Counted from the stretch's first letter, positions 41,718-50,380 are shown. The stretch: 64,000 nucleotides of DNA from Clostridia bacterium (GCA_017547885.1 JAFYOP010000007.1:110601-174600), one strand, 5' to 3'. Translations and numbers: made by a program. Notes: generated by a model from the sequence alone, not told the origin.

Positions 41718-42119
41718 ATTTATCTATACCCACCCGCCGCCCTTTTAATGTATCTTCGCCTTACGGCGAAGACGATGGACGGAAATCATTGCACAACCTT
41801 AAAAAGAAGGCGTTGATATTATCCCACGTCTGCGACAGTACATTTCGCTTTTCCGTAATGTATCTTCGCCTTACGGCGAAGACGATAGACGGAAATCATT
41901 GCACAACCTTAAAAATAAAGCATTGATATTATCCCACGTCTGCAACAGTACATTTCGCTTTTCCGTAATGTATCTTCGCCTTACGGCGAAGACGATAGAC
42001 GGAAATCATTGCACAACCTTAAAAAGAAGGCATTGATATTATCCCACGTCTGCGACAGTACGTTTCGCTTTTCCGTAAGGAAAAGCTACATTGAAGGGTG
42101 GCGGGTGGGTATAGATAAT
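41718..42119. repeat. Family A element with triplicated 110-bp core
   Basis: Left end ATTTATCTATACCCACCCGCC, right end GGGTGGCGGGTGGGTATAG, ATAAT. Between them the unit from AATGTATCTTCGCCTTACGG to TTTCGCTTTTCCGT occurs three times at exactly 110-bp spacing (41747, 41857, 41967) with only a few differences, so the duplication is recent. Confidence 0.85.
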
Positions 42120-42220
42120 CAATCCCTCACTTTTATCCTCATGTCTCTGACGGAGAATGGATTGCTGCGCCGGTATGCGGACCGGCTCACAGTGACAGCC
42201 CGATACTCGATAGCACATCC

Positions 42221-42277
42221 TGTTTTCCCTCAAGGGAAAACATACGTTAAAAGGGTGGTTGGGTGGGGTAGTAAAAA
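42221..42277. repeat. Family A right-end fragment, A' terminus
   Basis: GTTTTCCCTCAAGGGAAAAC hairpin, then GGGTGGTTGGGTGGGGTAG, TAAAAA. Confidence 0.55.
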
Positions 42278-42521
42278 GTCAATTCCCTATCAGTTTATCT
42301 CCACGTCTACGACGGAGAACGGATTGCTGCGCAGCCCGTGGCGACGAGGCGGGTGGGATCGGATAATAATTACCTTTGCCTCAATTATCCTATATATTGT
42401 TAAGTTTTTATGTATGGTTGGCTTTAGCCCGATAATTGTGATAAAATATCATTGCCTATGTGCGGATATACGCAATGATAGGCGATAATATGCATAAAAC
42501 AATATAAGGATAAGATATACA

Positions 42522-45461
42522 TTGAGAAAGAAAAGGCTTACATCGCTGCTGGTGAGCATTGTACTGCTGGCGGCACTGATAATATTCATAGCAAAGCTGG
42601 ACACAGGGGAGCAGACAGCCTCTGTGGATTCTCTGCGCCTTAATGAGATAATGCTCAGCAATAAGGGCTCTGTGCCGGACGGCAACGGAGACTATCCCGA
42701 CTGGATAGAGATATACAACGGCGGCAGTGATGCGGCGGATATATCGGGCTACGGCCTCAGCGACAGCCTCCTTGAGGGGCCCAAGTATGTATTCCCCGCG
42801 GGCACTGTCCTTGAGAGCGGCGAATACATAGTGGTATGGTGCTCCGGCGATTCCGCTGAGGAGCTGCACGCCCCATTCAAGATCAACGCCGAGGAAGAGG
42901 CTGTGCTTTTTGACTCCACCTCAAGGGTGGTGGACAGCGCGGACCTTATGGCGGTGGATACTGGCCTTACCCTTTCCAGGCAGAGCGACGGCACATGGGC
43001 TGCCATGAAGCCCAGCCCCGGCTTTGAAAACAGCGACGCTGGCATTGCCGCATACGAGGCGGAGCTTATGTCCACCGAGGACATGGGCCTGTACATCAAC
43101 GAGTTCATGGCCTCCAACGCCACCACCATACTGGACAGCTTCGGCGTGTATTCAGACTGGGTGGAGATATACAACAGCACACTGCAGGAGATAGACCTTT
43201 CCGGCTTTGGCATCAGCGACAGCATTGCCCAGCCTATGAAATACCGTCTGCCCCAGGGCACGACCATTGCCCCCGGCAGCTACCTTGTGATATTCCTCTC
43301 CGGCAACCAGGGACTGCACAACGGCGAGCTGCACGCTCCCTTTGGCCTCAGGGCATATGAGGAGGACGTGGTGCTGTCCTCCGCAAAGGGCCGCATAGTG
43401 GACAGCATAAGCTATTCCCGCATGGAGGCGGACGTATCCATGGCACGCACGCCGGACGGCACAGGGGAGTTTGCACAGAGCGCCCAGCCCACCCCCGGCT
43501 ATCCCAATACCTCCTCCGGCTATGAGGCATTCAACCAGGCACACAGGCTGCCCCTTTCGGGAGTGCATATCTCTGAATTCGGCAGCGCATACGGCACCCA
43601 GACCCTGGACTGGGTGGAGATACACAACGCAACCTCTCAGGCTGTTACCCTTACCGGCTACGGCCTTACCAATAACCCCGGCAACCCTGCCAAGTGGGTG
43701 TTTCCGGACACAACAATAGGCGCAGGCCAGTATATGCTGCTTCAGGCGGAGGGGGACTCCGGGCAAAAAAAAAATCCTGCCCGTCTGAGCTTTAATATCA
43801 GCGCATCCGGCGAAAGCCTGTTCCTGTTTGACAGCAACGGGCAGCTGCTGGACAAGCTCAGCGCGGGCCGCATGAAGTCCGGCCTCAGCTATGGCCGTGA
43901 CGGCTCTGATAACAGGATGTACTACACGGAGCCCACCCCGGGCACAGCCAACGGCAGCGGATACAAGGGGGTCACCTCAACCCCTGTGTTTGATATTAAC
44001 CCCGGCATTTATTCCGAGGCTGTCACCCTGAGCATCTCCGCCGCAGAGGACGAGGTGATCCGCTATACCACAGACTGCACTACCCCAAACGCATCCTCTC
44101 CGGTGTATACCTCTCCCATTCAGGTGAGCAAAAACACCGTGGTGCGGGCGGCCGCCTTTAAGGACGGCTGCCTTATGGGGGACGCCGCCACCGGCACGTA
44201 CCTTTTTACCTCTGACAATGTAAACCATACCCTCCCCGTGGTGACCCTGGTAACAGACCCGGACAACCTGTGGGATGAGGAAACAGGCATATACGCCTAC
44301 GGCGCGGAGTACGATGCATCTTTGCCCTACGGCGAGGCAATAGTCACCGCCAACTACTTTGAAAACGGCGACGAATGGGAAAGGCCCGCAAGCTTTGAAC
44401 TGTTTGATGAGAACGGACAGAGGGCGTTCAATCAGAACGTGGGAATATCCATTGCCGGCGCATTCGGCAGAGGCCGCGCCCAGAAGGGCTTTAACGTTAT
44501 CGCCCGCAGCGAATACGGCGACAGCCGCATGAGCTACGAGTTCTTCCCGGATGACCGTGACTTTGGGGAATACAAGGCCATAGTGCTCCGGGCGGGCGGA
44601 CAGGATCAGAACCGCTCCAAGATAAGGGACGAGCTGGCTGTGGAGATACTCAAGGGCGCGGACGTGAACTTCCTCTATCAGGCATACGAGCCCTATGTGC
44701 TGTATCTTAACGGAGAATACTGGGGCGTTTACTTTATGAAGGAGAAGCGCAACCGCTTCTTTGTTGCCCAGCATGAGAATACCCTCAACACCGACGATAT
44801 GCTCATCGGCAAGGCCAGCTCCAGAGTATCCTACGGCACAAACAAAGAATGGACCGAGCTGATGGCATGGGTGAATGAGCACGACCTTTCCAGCAGCGAA
44901 AACTATAAATACCTTTGCGACAGGGTGGACGTGAACAGCTTTATGGATTACATGATATGCGAGCTGTACACCGGAAACTCGGACTATGCAAACATACAGT
45001 ACTACAAGCTGCCCGGCGGCAAGTGGAAGTGGATATACTACGATTTCTGCTGGGGATTTGGAGAGCCTTCCCACGATACCGTTACCAAGCGCAGGGGCGA
45101 CGCACCCGCTGCCAGCGGCCTGTTCAATGCGTTGCTTGAAAACCGGGAATGGAAGGACGCATTCTGCAGGCGGTTCGCGGAGCTTTTGAATACCCAGTTT
45201 ACCCCGGAAAAGGTAAAGGCCGCGGTGGATAAGCTCTATGCCACGGTGGAAAGCGAAATGGAGCGGGAGCGGACAAAGTTCAACGGGGAAACCTTTATGG
45301 GCCAGAAGCAGCACCAGGAAGTTATCGGCTCATATGATGGGTTTGTAAGAAACGTTGAGGGGATAAAGAAGTTTGCCGAGGAGCGTCCCGCAAAGATAAA
45401 GGCAGACCTTAAGAGTGCGCTGGGCCTCAGCGATTCCTATATGCAGGAGGTGTTCGGATAG
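42522..45461 (+). CDS. CotH-kinase-like surface protein with three lamin-tail domains
   Basis: 979 residues from TTG 42522 (AAGGATAAG upstream). N-terminal signal anchor (KKRLTSLLVSIVLLAALIIF). Three lamin-tail domains follow (residues about 35-150, 190-300, 340-460), each with the (L/I)NE(I/F)M, DW(I/V)EIYN and GYGLSD signatures; then a chitobiase/Fn3-like segment (TPVFDINPGIYSEAVTLSIS), and a CotH domain (about 570-950; RAQKGFNVIARSEYGDSR, SKIRDELAVEIL, YWGVYFMKEKRNRFFV, DYMICELYTGNSDYANIQYY). CotH domains are atypical protein kinases in spore coats. A run of ten A (43765-43774) in the third lamin domain could slip. Leads the VTC-DUF4956 operon. Confidence 0.9.
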   Translation: MRKKRLTSLLVSIVLLAALIIFIAKLDTGEQTASVDSLRLNEIMLSNKGSVPDGNGDYPDWIEIYNGGSDAADISGYGLSDSLLEGPKYVFPAGTVLESGEYIVVWCSGDSAEELHAPFKINAEEEAVLFDSTSRVVDSADLMAVDTGLTLSRQSDGTWAAMKPSPGFENSDAGIAAYEAELMSTEDMGLYINEFMASNATTILDSFGVYSDWVEIYNSTLQEIDLSGFGISDSIAQPMKYRLPQGTTIAPGSYLVIFLSGNQGLHNGELHAPFGLRAYEEDVVLSSAKGRIVDSISYSRMEADVSMARTPDGTGEFAQSAQPTPGYPNTSSGYEAFNQAHRLPLSGVHISEFGSAYGTQTLDWVEIHNATSQAVTLTGYGLTNNPGNPAKWVFPDTTIGAGQYMLLQAEGDSGQKKNPARLSFNISASGESLFLFDSNGQLLDKLSAGRMKSGLSYGRDGSDNRMYYTEPTPGTANGSGYKGVTSTPVFDINPGIYSEAVTLSISAAEDEVIRYTTDCTTPNASSPVYTSPIQVSKNTVVRAAAFKDGCLMGDAATGTYLFTSDNVNHTLPVVTLVTDPDNLWDEETGIYAYGAEYDASLPYGEAIVTANYFENGDEWERPASFELFDENGQRAFNQNVGISIAGAFGRGRAQKGFNVIARSEYGDSRMSYEFFPDDRDFGEYKAIVLRAGGQDQNRSKIRDELAVEILKGADVNFLYQAYEPYVLYLNGEYWGVYFMKEKRNRFFVAQHENTLNTDDMLIGKASSRVSYGTNKEWTELMAWVNEHDLSSSENYKYLCDRVDVNSFMDYMICELYTGNSDYANIQYYKLPGGKWKWIYYDFCWGFGEPSHDTVTKRRGDAPAASGLFNALLENREWKDAFCRRFAELLNTQFTPEKVKAAVDKLYATVESEMERERTKFNGETFMGQKQHQEVIGSYDGFVRNVEGIKKFAEERPAKIKADLKSALGLSDSYMQEVFG

Positions 45462-45463
45462 AG

Positions 45464-46201
45464 ATGGCAGAAACAAAGCCAAGGGCAAGACGGCCTAAAA
45501 GGCCAAGGCTTCGCCCATTAAGCTACCGGCACGAGCTTAAATACTTTTTAAACAGAACGGATTACGAGCTGCTTTCAAGGCGCCTGCGCGCCGCAATGGA
45601 GCAGGATAAATACGCCCGCATAAACGGCGGCGAGTACTTTATCCGCAGCCTCTACTTTGATACCCCATGGGATGCCGCGCTGCAGGAAAAGCTGGACGGC
45701 GTGGATGACCGGGACAAGGTACGCATCCGCATATACAACGGCCGTGACGACGTGATAAAGCTGGAAAGAAAGCACAAGGACAACGGCTACATCGCCAAGC
45801 AGTCCATAACCCTTTCCCGCAGGGAATGCGACGCCCTCTGCGGGGGAAATTACTCCTTCCTGCTGAAGCGGCCTGAGCCCTTCGCAAGGGTGATGTTTGC
45901 GGAGTTTGCCACAAAAGGCCTCAAGCCTGTGGTAATAGTGGACTATATGCGTGAGGCATACACCTTCACCACAGAGGATGTGCGTGTAACCTTCGACAAG
46001 GACATACGCACCGCATACCGGGGAGTAAGCCTTTTCGACTTTGCCCAGCCCACCTACCCTGTGGTGGACGACTACGCCATGGTGATGGAGGTAAAGTTCA
46101 ACGCATACCTGCCCACCTTTATACGGGAGCTGATACAGCCCGTAAGCAGCGTCCGCAGCGCAATAAGCAAATACTGCCTGTGCAGAAAGTTTGAATTTTA
46201 A
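45464..46201 (+). CDS. VTC-domain protein (polyphosphate polymerase-like)
   Basis: 245 residues, 2 bp after the CotH stop. It shows the tunnel-fold hallmarks of the VTC catalytic domain: RHELKYFLNRTDYELL, YFIRSLYFDTPWDAAL, VRIRIYNGRDDVIKLERKH with multiple phosphate-binding basic residues, VVIVDYMREAYT, and the metal-binding Glu in VMEVKFNAYLP. In yeast Vtc4 this domain makes polyphosphate from ATP; bacterial homologues usually sit beside CotH and DUF4956 genes as here. A basic N-tail (TKPRARRPKRPRLRPL) of 20 residues. No membrane segment; the DUF4956 neighbour probably provides the membrane part. Confidence 0.9.
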   Translation: MAETKPRARRPKRPRLRPLSYRHELKYFLNRTDYELLSRRLRAAMEQDKYARINGGEYFIRSLYFDTPWDAALQEKLDGVDDRDKVRIRIYNGRDDVIKLERKHKDNGYIAKQSITLSRRECDALCGGNYSFLLKRPEPFARVMFAEFATKGLKPVVIVDYMREAYTFTTEDVRVTFDKDIRTAYRGVSLFDFAQPTYPVVDDYAMVMEVKFNAYLPTFIRELIQPVSSVRSAISKYCLCRKFEF

Positions 46202-46234
46202 GCGTGAATATACGTTCGTATAGGAGGAACACAA

Positions 46235-46885
46235 ATGTTTAGCACCAGCGATCTTTTCGCAATCACCATGAATCCCCTGCAGGTCATTATCACACTGGTC
46301 ATCGGCCTGCTGGTAGGCCTTTACATCTGGTTTATCTACAAAAAGACCTTTGCGGGGGTCATGTATTCCCGCAGTTTCGGCATCACTCTGGTAATGATGA
46401 CGGCGGTAACCGCCCTGATGCTGATGCTCATCAACAACAGCCTTACCCTGAGCCTGGGCATGGTAGGCGCGCTGTCCATCGTCCGTTACCGCACCGCCAT
46501 CAAGGATCCCCTTGATACCGTGTTCATCTTCTGGGCAGTTGGTCAGGGTATCGCCATTGGTACCAAGTTCTATGACGTGGCGGTCATCGCCGGCATAGTC
46601 ATCGGCATATTCCTGCTGGTGATCTCCTCCGGCAAGGGTAAGGGCAGCATGGGCTACCTGCTGATACTCCACTACAATGACATGGCCGCAGACGCAGTGC
46701 GCAAGATGACCAAGCAGCTGCCCGGCGCAAGGATAAAGAGCAAGGTGGTTCGTCCCGACAGCACAGAGCTCACCATGGAGCTGAGGCTTAAGGACAACGA
46801 GACCGGCTTTGTTGAAAAGTTCCTCCGCGTAGAGGGCGTGTATGACGCTACCCTCATTACCCATCAGGGAGATGTGATAAGCTGA
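46235..46885 (+). CDS. DUF4956 membrane protein
   Basis: 216 residues, ATG after TAGGAGGAACACAA. Four predicted membrane helices in residues 12-130 (VIITLVIGLLVGLYIWFIY, SFGITLVMMTAVTALMLMLI, the motif GMVGALSIVRYRTAIKDP and DTVFIFWAVGQGIAIG) then a cytoplasmic ferredoxin-like domain (MGYLLILHYNDMAADAVRKM). The GALSIVRYRTAIKDPLD motif is diagnostic for DUF4956. Always seen near VTC and CotH; possibly the membrane channel or anchor for polyphosphate made by the VTC partner, which is inference. Confidence 0.92.
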   Translation: MFSTSDLFAITMNPLQVIITLVIGLLVGLYIWFIYKKTFAGVMYSRSFGITLVMMTAVTALMLMLINNSLTLSLGMVGALSIVRYRTAIKDPLDTVFIFWAVGQGIAIGTKFYDVAVIAGIVIGIFLLVISSGKGKGSMGYLLILHYNDMAADAVRKMTKQLPGARIKSKVVRPDSTELTMELRLKDNETGFVEKFLRVEGVYDATLITHQGDVIS

Positions 46886-46887
46886 CG

Positions 46888-47110
46888 CTGTCGCTGAAAA
46901 TCTATTGGATTTTCAGCGAGTGTCCGCTGCGGCGGGGACGGCCAAATGCTTGCGCAAGTGGCCGATTATATCCCTTCGGGGGTTTTACATGATTTGCCTA
47001 TAAATCCTGCGGGATTTACCGGGCGGCAAATCATGAAGGGTATCCATCCCTTGCGGGATGGTTCCGTTTTCGCCGCGCATGTCGCCGAAAACGGAATAAA
47101 GCCTCCCGGG
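46888..47110 (+). repeat. Family C stacked-hairpin repeat, copy 3
   Basis: First stem TCGCTGAAAATC-TATT-GGATTTTCAGCGA differs from copy 2 by a compensated C-G to G-C change. The nested core (TTTACATGATTTGCCTATAA, ATCCTGCGGGATTTACCGGG) is identical to copy 2 over about 50 bases. It starts 3 bp after the DUF4956 stop. Confidence 0.75.
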
Positions 47111-47124
47111 TCGGCGGCTGCCGT

Positions 47125-47178
47125 GCTTTTCCGCAGGGAAAAGCTTCCTGTAAAGGGTGGCGGGTGGGTATAGATAAA
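47125..47178. repeat. Family A right half
   Basis: Hairpin GCTTTTCCGCAGGGAAAAGC, then GGGTGGCGGGTGGGTATAG, ATAAAT. It is fused to the end of family C copy 3. Confidence 0.65.
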
Positions 47179-47279
47179 TGCCCGATAAACACCGCACTCA
47201 AATAAATCAAAACATACCGTTTGCCCTCCCCGGTGAGGGCAAATTTGGTAAATGGGGCAAAAGACCGCAATCGAACAAA

Positions 47280-47295
47280 TGTTCCACGTGAAACA
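47280..47295. other. parS centromere site (ParB/Spo0J binding)
   Basis: TGTTCCACGTGAAACA matches the parS consensus TGTTNCACGTGAAACA at every position; flanks extend the palindrome to AAATGTT..AACATTT. parS sites recruit ParB for chromosome segregation and cluster near the replication origin. A LexA-like GAAC-AAAT-GTTC overlaps the left side (47273-47284). It lies in a gap without genes. Confidence 0.9.
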
Positions 47296-47390
47296 TTTGC
47301 GGCTAAAGTATAAAAAATACCTGTGAGTTAATACTCAGTACACAAAGCACATATAAACTAACCTGTACTGATATAGTTTTTAAACCTTCA

Positions 47391-47499
47391 CTTTTCTTTT
47401 TCTTTTGATAGACAAAGGAAGTTGGAGCCGGGAGACGGCTCCAACGAACTGCCTGCGGGCAGCCCTCTTTTCCTGTCGGAAAAGAAAAAGAAAAGAAGA
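47391..47499 (-). repeat. Family P hairpin, copy 8, with inserted hairpin
   Basis: The outer arms CTTTTCTTTTTCTTTTG and GGAAAAGAAAAAGAAAAG are kept, but the middle pyrimidine arm is replaced by a different hairpin, TTGGAGCC-GGGAGAC-GGCTCCAA, and CTGCCTGCGGGCAG. Simple end faces gpsA. Confidence 0.65.
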
Positions 47500-47530
47500 C
47501 GTAATCCTATCACTGACAAGGAGCACACAC

Positions 47531-48481
47531 ATGAAAATACCCGTAATAGGCTGCGGGCGATGGGGAAGCTTTATCGCCTGGTATCTGGACAGCATAGGCC
47601 ATGAGGTGACGCTGTATGGCCGCAGGGGCTCAAAGCACATGGCGGCCTTTGAGGAGACCCGTACAAACGGCCTTGTTACCCTTAAAGACAGCATACATCT
47701 GGGCTATGACATTGCCGAGGCCGCCAAGGCGGACACGGTGGTGGTATCCGTTGGCGCTCAGTCCTTCCGAAACGTGGCGGCGGAGCTTGCTATGGCCGGC
47801 TTTAAGGGAGACCTTGTGCTGTGCATGAAGGGCATTGAAACCGGCAGCGGCAAGCGGCTCAGCGAAATAGCCAAGGAATATCTGCATGACAGCGACGTGG
47901 CGGTGTGGATAGGCCCCGGCCACGTGCAGGAGTTTACCGCAGGCATACCCAACTGCATGGTAATAGACGGCACCAGCGACAGGGTGCGGGAAAAAATGGT
48001 GGAGGCATTCAGCTCCCCCCTTATCCGCTTCTACTATGGCTATGACCTTATCGGCAACGAGGTGGGCGCCGCGGCGAAGAACGTTATCGGCATCGCCGCA
48101 GGGGTGCTGGACGGCCTTGGCCTTACCAACCTTAAGGGCGCGCTGATGGCCAGGGGCACAAGGGAAGTTGCCCGCCTTATCGCCGCAATGGGAGGCAATG
48201 AACAGTCCGCATACGGCTTGTGCCACCTTGGGGATTATCAGGCAACTGTCTTTTCCAAGTTCAGCCACAACAGGGCATACGGCGAAGCGCTGGTAAGCGG
48301 AACGCCTTACGATGAGCTGGCGGAGGGCTGCTATACCGTTGAGGCCCTTATGATGCTGAAGGAAAAATACGGCGTGGATATGCCTATATCAACCGCCGTT
48401 CACAACGCCATATACGGCGGCGCATGTGCCAGGGAGGAGATAAACGGCCTGTTTATGCGCAGCCTCAAGAAGGAGTTTTAG
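47531..48481 (+). CDS. gpsA: NAD(P)-dependent glycerol-3-phosphate dehydrogenase
   Basis: 316 residues from ATG 47531; the upstream in-frame part lies in the family P repeat and is rejected. GpsA makes sn-glycerol-3-phosphate from DHAP for phospholipid synthesis. The Rossmann motif is GCGRWGSFIAWYLDSIGHEV with basic YGRR consistent with NADP; VVVSVGAQSFRNV, GPGHVQEFTAGIPN and the catalytic-domain segment GNEVGAAAKNVIGIAAGVLDG (catalytic Lys) plus ALMARGTREVARL follow. GPGH replaces the usual GPSFA, and the protein is slightly short, so a related dehydrogenase cannot be excluded. tatD follows after 1 bp. Confidence 0.82.
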   Translation: MKIPVIGCGRWGSFIAWYLDSIGHEVTLYGRRGSKHMAAFEETRTNGLVTLKDSIHLGYDIAEAAKADTVVVSVGAQSFRNVAAELAMAGFKGDLVLCMKGIETGSGKRLSEIAKEYLHDSDVAVWIGPGHVQEFTAGIPNCMVIDGTSDRVREKMVEAFSSPLIRFYYGYDLIGNEVGAAAKNVIGIAAGVLDGLGLTNLKGALMARGTREVARLIAAMGGNEQSAYGLCHLGDYQATVFSKFSHNRAYGEALVSGTPYDELAEGCYTVEALMMLKEKYGVDMPISTAVHNAIYGGACAREEINGLFMRSLKKEF

Positions 48482-48482
48482 T

Positions 48483-49241
48483 ATGCTTATAGATACCCAT
48501 GCCCACCTGTGCGATGAGGCCTTTGATATTGACCGTGATGAGGTCATAGGTGCCTTTGAGGAGCAGGGGGTGGCAAAGGTAATAGAGATAGCCTGCGATC
48601 CTGCGGACTTTGACAAGGCGAAGGCCCTTGCGGACAGGCATGAGCGCATATACCTTAACTTTGGCATTCATCCAGAGTATGCTTCAGACTGGGCGGATAA
48701 GGATATAAGCTTTATCCGTGAATATCTCAAGCATCCCAAGTGCGTGGCGCTGGGAGAAATAGGTCTGGACTACTACTGGGAACCGTATGATAAGGATGCC
48801 CAGATAAAGCTTTTGCGCCGTCAGCTGGACATGGCCATGGAGCTTTGCATCCCTGTGTCGCTGCACATTCGCGATGCCTATGGCGATGCAATGGAGGTGC
48901 TGACCGACTATCCCAACCTTAAGGGTGTAATGCACTGCTTCTCAGGCTCTGCGGAGATAGCGGAGCGCTGCGTAAAGATGGGGCTGTACGTGGCCTTTGG
49001 CGGCTCCCTCACCTTTAAAAACAACAAAAAAGCCCCTGCCGCCGCGGCTGTGGTACCTCTGGACAGGCTGCTGCTGGAGACCGACTGTCCCTACATGGCG
49101 CCCACCCCTCACCGGGGCAAGCGCTGCCTGCCCTCCATGACCGCCATTACCTGCGAAAAGCTGGCGGAGATAAAGGGCATAGACCCTGCCCGGATGGAGC
49201 TTATTGCGGCAGAGAACGCAAAGAGGCTGTTTGGCATATAA
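48483..49241 (+). CDS. TatD-family metal-dependent deoxyribonuclease
   Basis: 252 residues, ATG 1 bp after the gpsA stop; the GAAGGAG of the gpsA tail serves as ribosome site. Amidohydrolase barrel with metal ligands DTHAHLCDEAF (HxH), GEIGLDYYW (Glu), HIRDAYGDA (His), MHCFSGSAE (His) and LETDCPYMAPTP (Asp), the complete TatD set. These are 3'-5' exonucleases or quality-control DNases. The C-terminus AAENAKRLFGI is standard. Translationally coupled to gpsA. Confidence 0.93.
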   Translation: MLIDTHAHLCDEAFDIDRDEVIGAFEEQGVAKVIEIACDPADFDKAKALADRHERIYLNFGIHPEYASDWADKDISFIREYLKHPKCVALGEIGLDYYWEPYDKDAQIKLLRRQLDMAMELCIPVSLHIRDAYGDAMEVLTDYPNLKGVMHCFSGSAEIAERCVKMGLYVAFGGSLTFKNNKKAPAAAAVVPLDRLLLETDCPYMAPTPHRGKRCLPSMTAITCEKLAEIKGIDPARMELIAAENAKRLFGI

Positions 49242-49333
49242 GTCCCAGCAGGCTCTTTGGCCCATTTGACAAGGCGGTTTTGCCGTGCTACCATAACCCT
49301 TGAATAAACCTTACATGAAAGGCATCAGCCCAA

Positions 49334-49921
49334 ATGGCAAACATTACAAAAAAACAGCGTGCCGCCCTTAAGGATGCCGCTGAAAAGCTCCATAAAAACG
49401 ACGCCCCCTACAAGAAGGCGGCAAACAGGGATTTTATCATATACCTTATAACCGTGGTGCTCATTGCCCTGTTTATCCGCACTTTTGTATTTGAGCCTGT
49501 GCAGGTGGTGGGTTCCTCCATGTATCCTACCCTGGTGGACGGGGAGGGCATGTTTACGGAAAAGCTCACTTATGTTTTTTCCGAGCCGGAGCATGGTGAT
49601 ATCATAATCTGCCGCTATTCCAATATGCCTGTAAACTGTGTTAAGCGCATAATCGGCATGCCGGGGGATACCGTGGCAATTACAAACGGCCGGATATATC
49701 TGAACGGTGAGCTGCTGGATGAATCCGCCTACTGGAACGACATAATATACGGCGACATGGAAGAGGTCACCGTGCCGGAAAAATCTCTCTTTGTTGTGGG
49801 GGATAACCGCAACGCCAGCGATGACAGCCGCAATCCCTACGTCAGCTTTGTGCCATACGGGCAGATAAAGGGCAAGGTGCAGGCGGTCATACTGCCCTTC
49901 TTCAGGGCAAGGTGGATGTAA
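49334..49921 (+). CDS. lepB: Signal peptidase I
   Basis: 195 residues. Type I signal peptidase, cleaving Sec signal peptides outside the membrane. One N-terminal membrane helix (FIIYLITVVLIALFIRTFVF), catalytic Ser in VVGSSMYPTL (about residue 59), catalytic Lys in VKRIIGMPGDTV (about 101), box D VVGDNRNASDDSR. It has a cationic cytoplasmic tail of 30 residues. Weak ribosome site (GAAAGG). Followed by a terminator, so a single-gene unit or the tail of gpsA-tatD. It would process the signal peptides of the secreted proteins in this window. Confidence 0.94.
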   Translation: MANITKKQRAALKDAAEKLHKNDAPYKKAANRDFIIYLITVVLIALFIRTFVFEPVQVVGSSMYPTLVDGEGMFTEKLTYVFSEPEHGDIIICRYSNMPVNCVKRIIGMPGDTVAITNGRIYLNGELLDESAYWNDIIYGDMEEVTVPEKSLFVVGDNRNASDDSRNPYVSFVPYGQIKGKVQAVILPFFRARWM

Positions 49922-49943
49922 CAGAATACAAGCAAATCGACAT

Positions 49944-49968
49944 AAAGCCGCTCGGTGAGCGGCTTTTT
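49944..49968 (+). terminator. Terminator after lepB
   Basis: AAAGCCGCTC / GAGCGGCTTTTT. Confidence 0.87.
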
Positions 49969-50005
49969 CGATAGACAGATTGGTTGTTAGGAAAAGTTTA
50001 GGGGG

Positions 50006-50194
50006 ATTTTATCTATACCCACCCACCACCCTTTTAAAGTATCTTCGCCTTGCGGCGAAGACGAATCGGGCGCGGTGAAAAATCCCACCTCAACTCAAGG
50101 TTTAAAGGATGATGAATTTCCTTTACGATAGGGCGTTCGGCTTTTCCGCTAGGAAAAGCTACATTAAAGGGGTGGCGGGCGGGAATAGATTAAT
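50006..50194. repeat. Family A element, complete copy
   Basis: Ends TTTTATCTATACCCACCCACC and GGGTGGCGGGCGGGAATAG, ATTAAT; hairpins CTTCGCCTTGCGGCGAAG and CTTTTCCGCTAGGAAAAG. Confidence 0.75.
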
Positions 50195-50195
50195 A

Positions 50196-50288
50196 AGGCG
50201 TAAACGAGACCCCGCGGCCTTGCGTTCTGTGATAATCCCGCGGAAAATCCAAAGCGCAGGCGACGGCGGGGCGGGTGGCAATAGATAA
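50196..50288 (-). repeat. Family B fragment, inverted
   Basis: CCGCGGAAAATCCAAAGCGC, AGGCGACGGCGGGGCGGGTGG, ending in ATAGATAAAT. Confidence 0.5.
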
Positions 50289-50344
50289 ATGTCCCATCTG
50301 AATCTCACCATTCAAAAAGAACATATTATTCTCACATTTCAAAG

Positions 50345-50373
50345 TTACATACCGACTTATTGTGTGATACAAT
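50345..50373 (+). promoter_or_regulatory. Promoter of the metallophosphoesterase gene, probably leaderless
   Basis: -35 TTACAT (50345-50350), 17-bp spacer, -10 TACAAT (50368-50373). The ATG at 50381 begins 8 bp after the -10 box and no ribosome site precedes it. Confidence 0.6.
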
Positions 50374-50380
50374 CCATATC

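Noticed and set aside
41747..42076. Possible CRISPR array
   Set aside because: Three 110-bp near-identical units without distinct spacers; it is an internal tandem repeat of a family A element.
42009..42488. Plus-strand ORF with repeated SHVCDSTFRFSV peptide
   Set aside because: The peptide only reflects the 110-bp DNA repeat; no ribosome site and no conserved product.
43977..45314. 445-codon minus-strand ORF
   Set aside because: Shadow of the CotH gene.
47273..47284. Independent LexA site next to gpsA
   Set aside because: GAACAAATGTTC overlaps parS and may simply be part of the extended parS palindrome; no promoter is associated.
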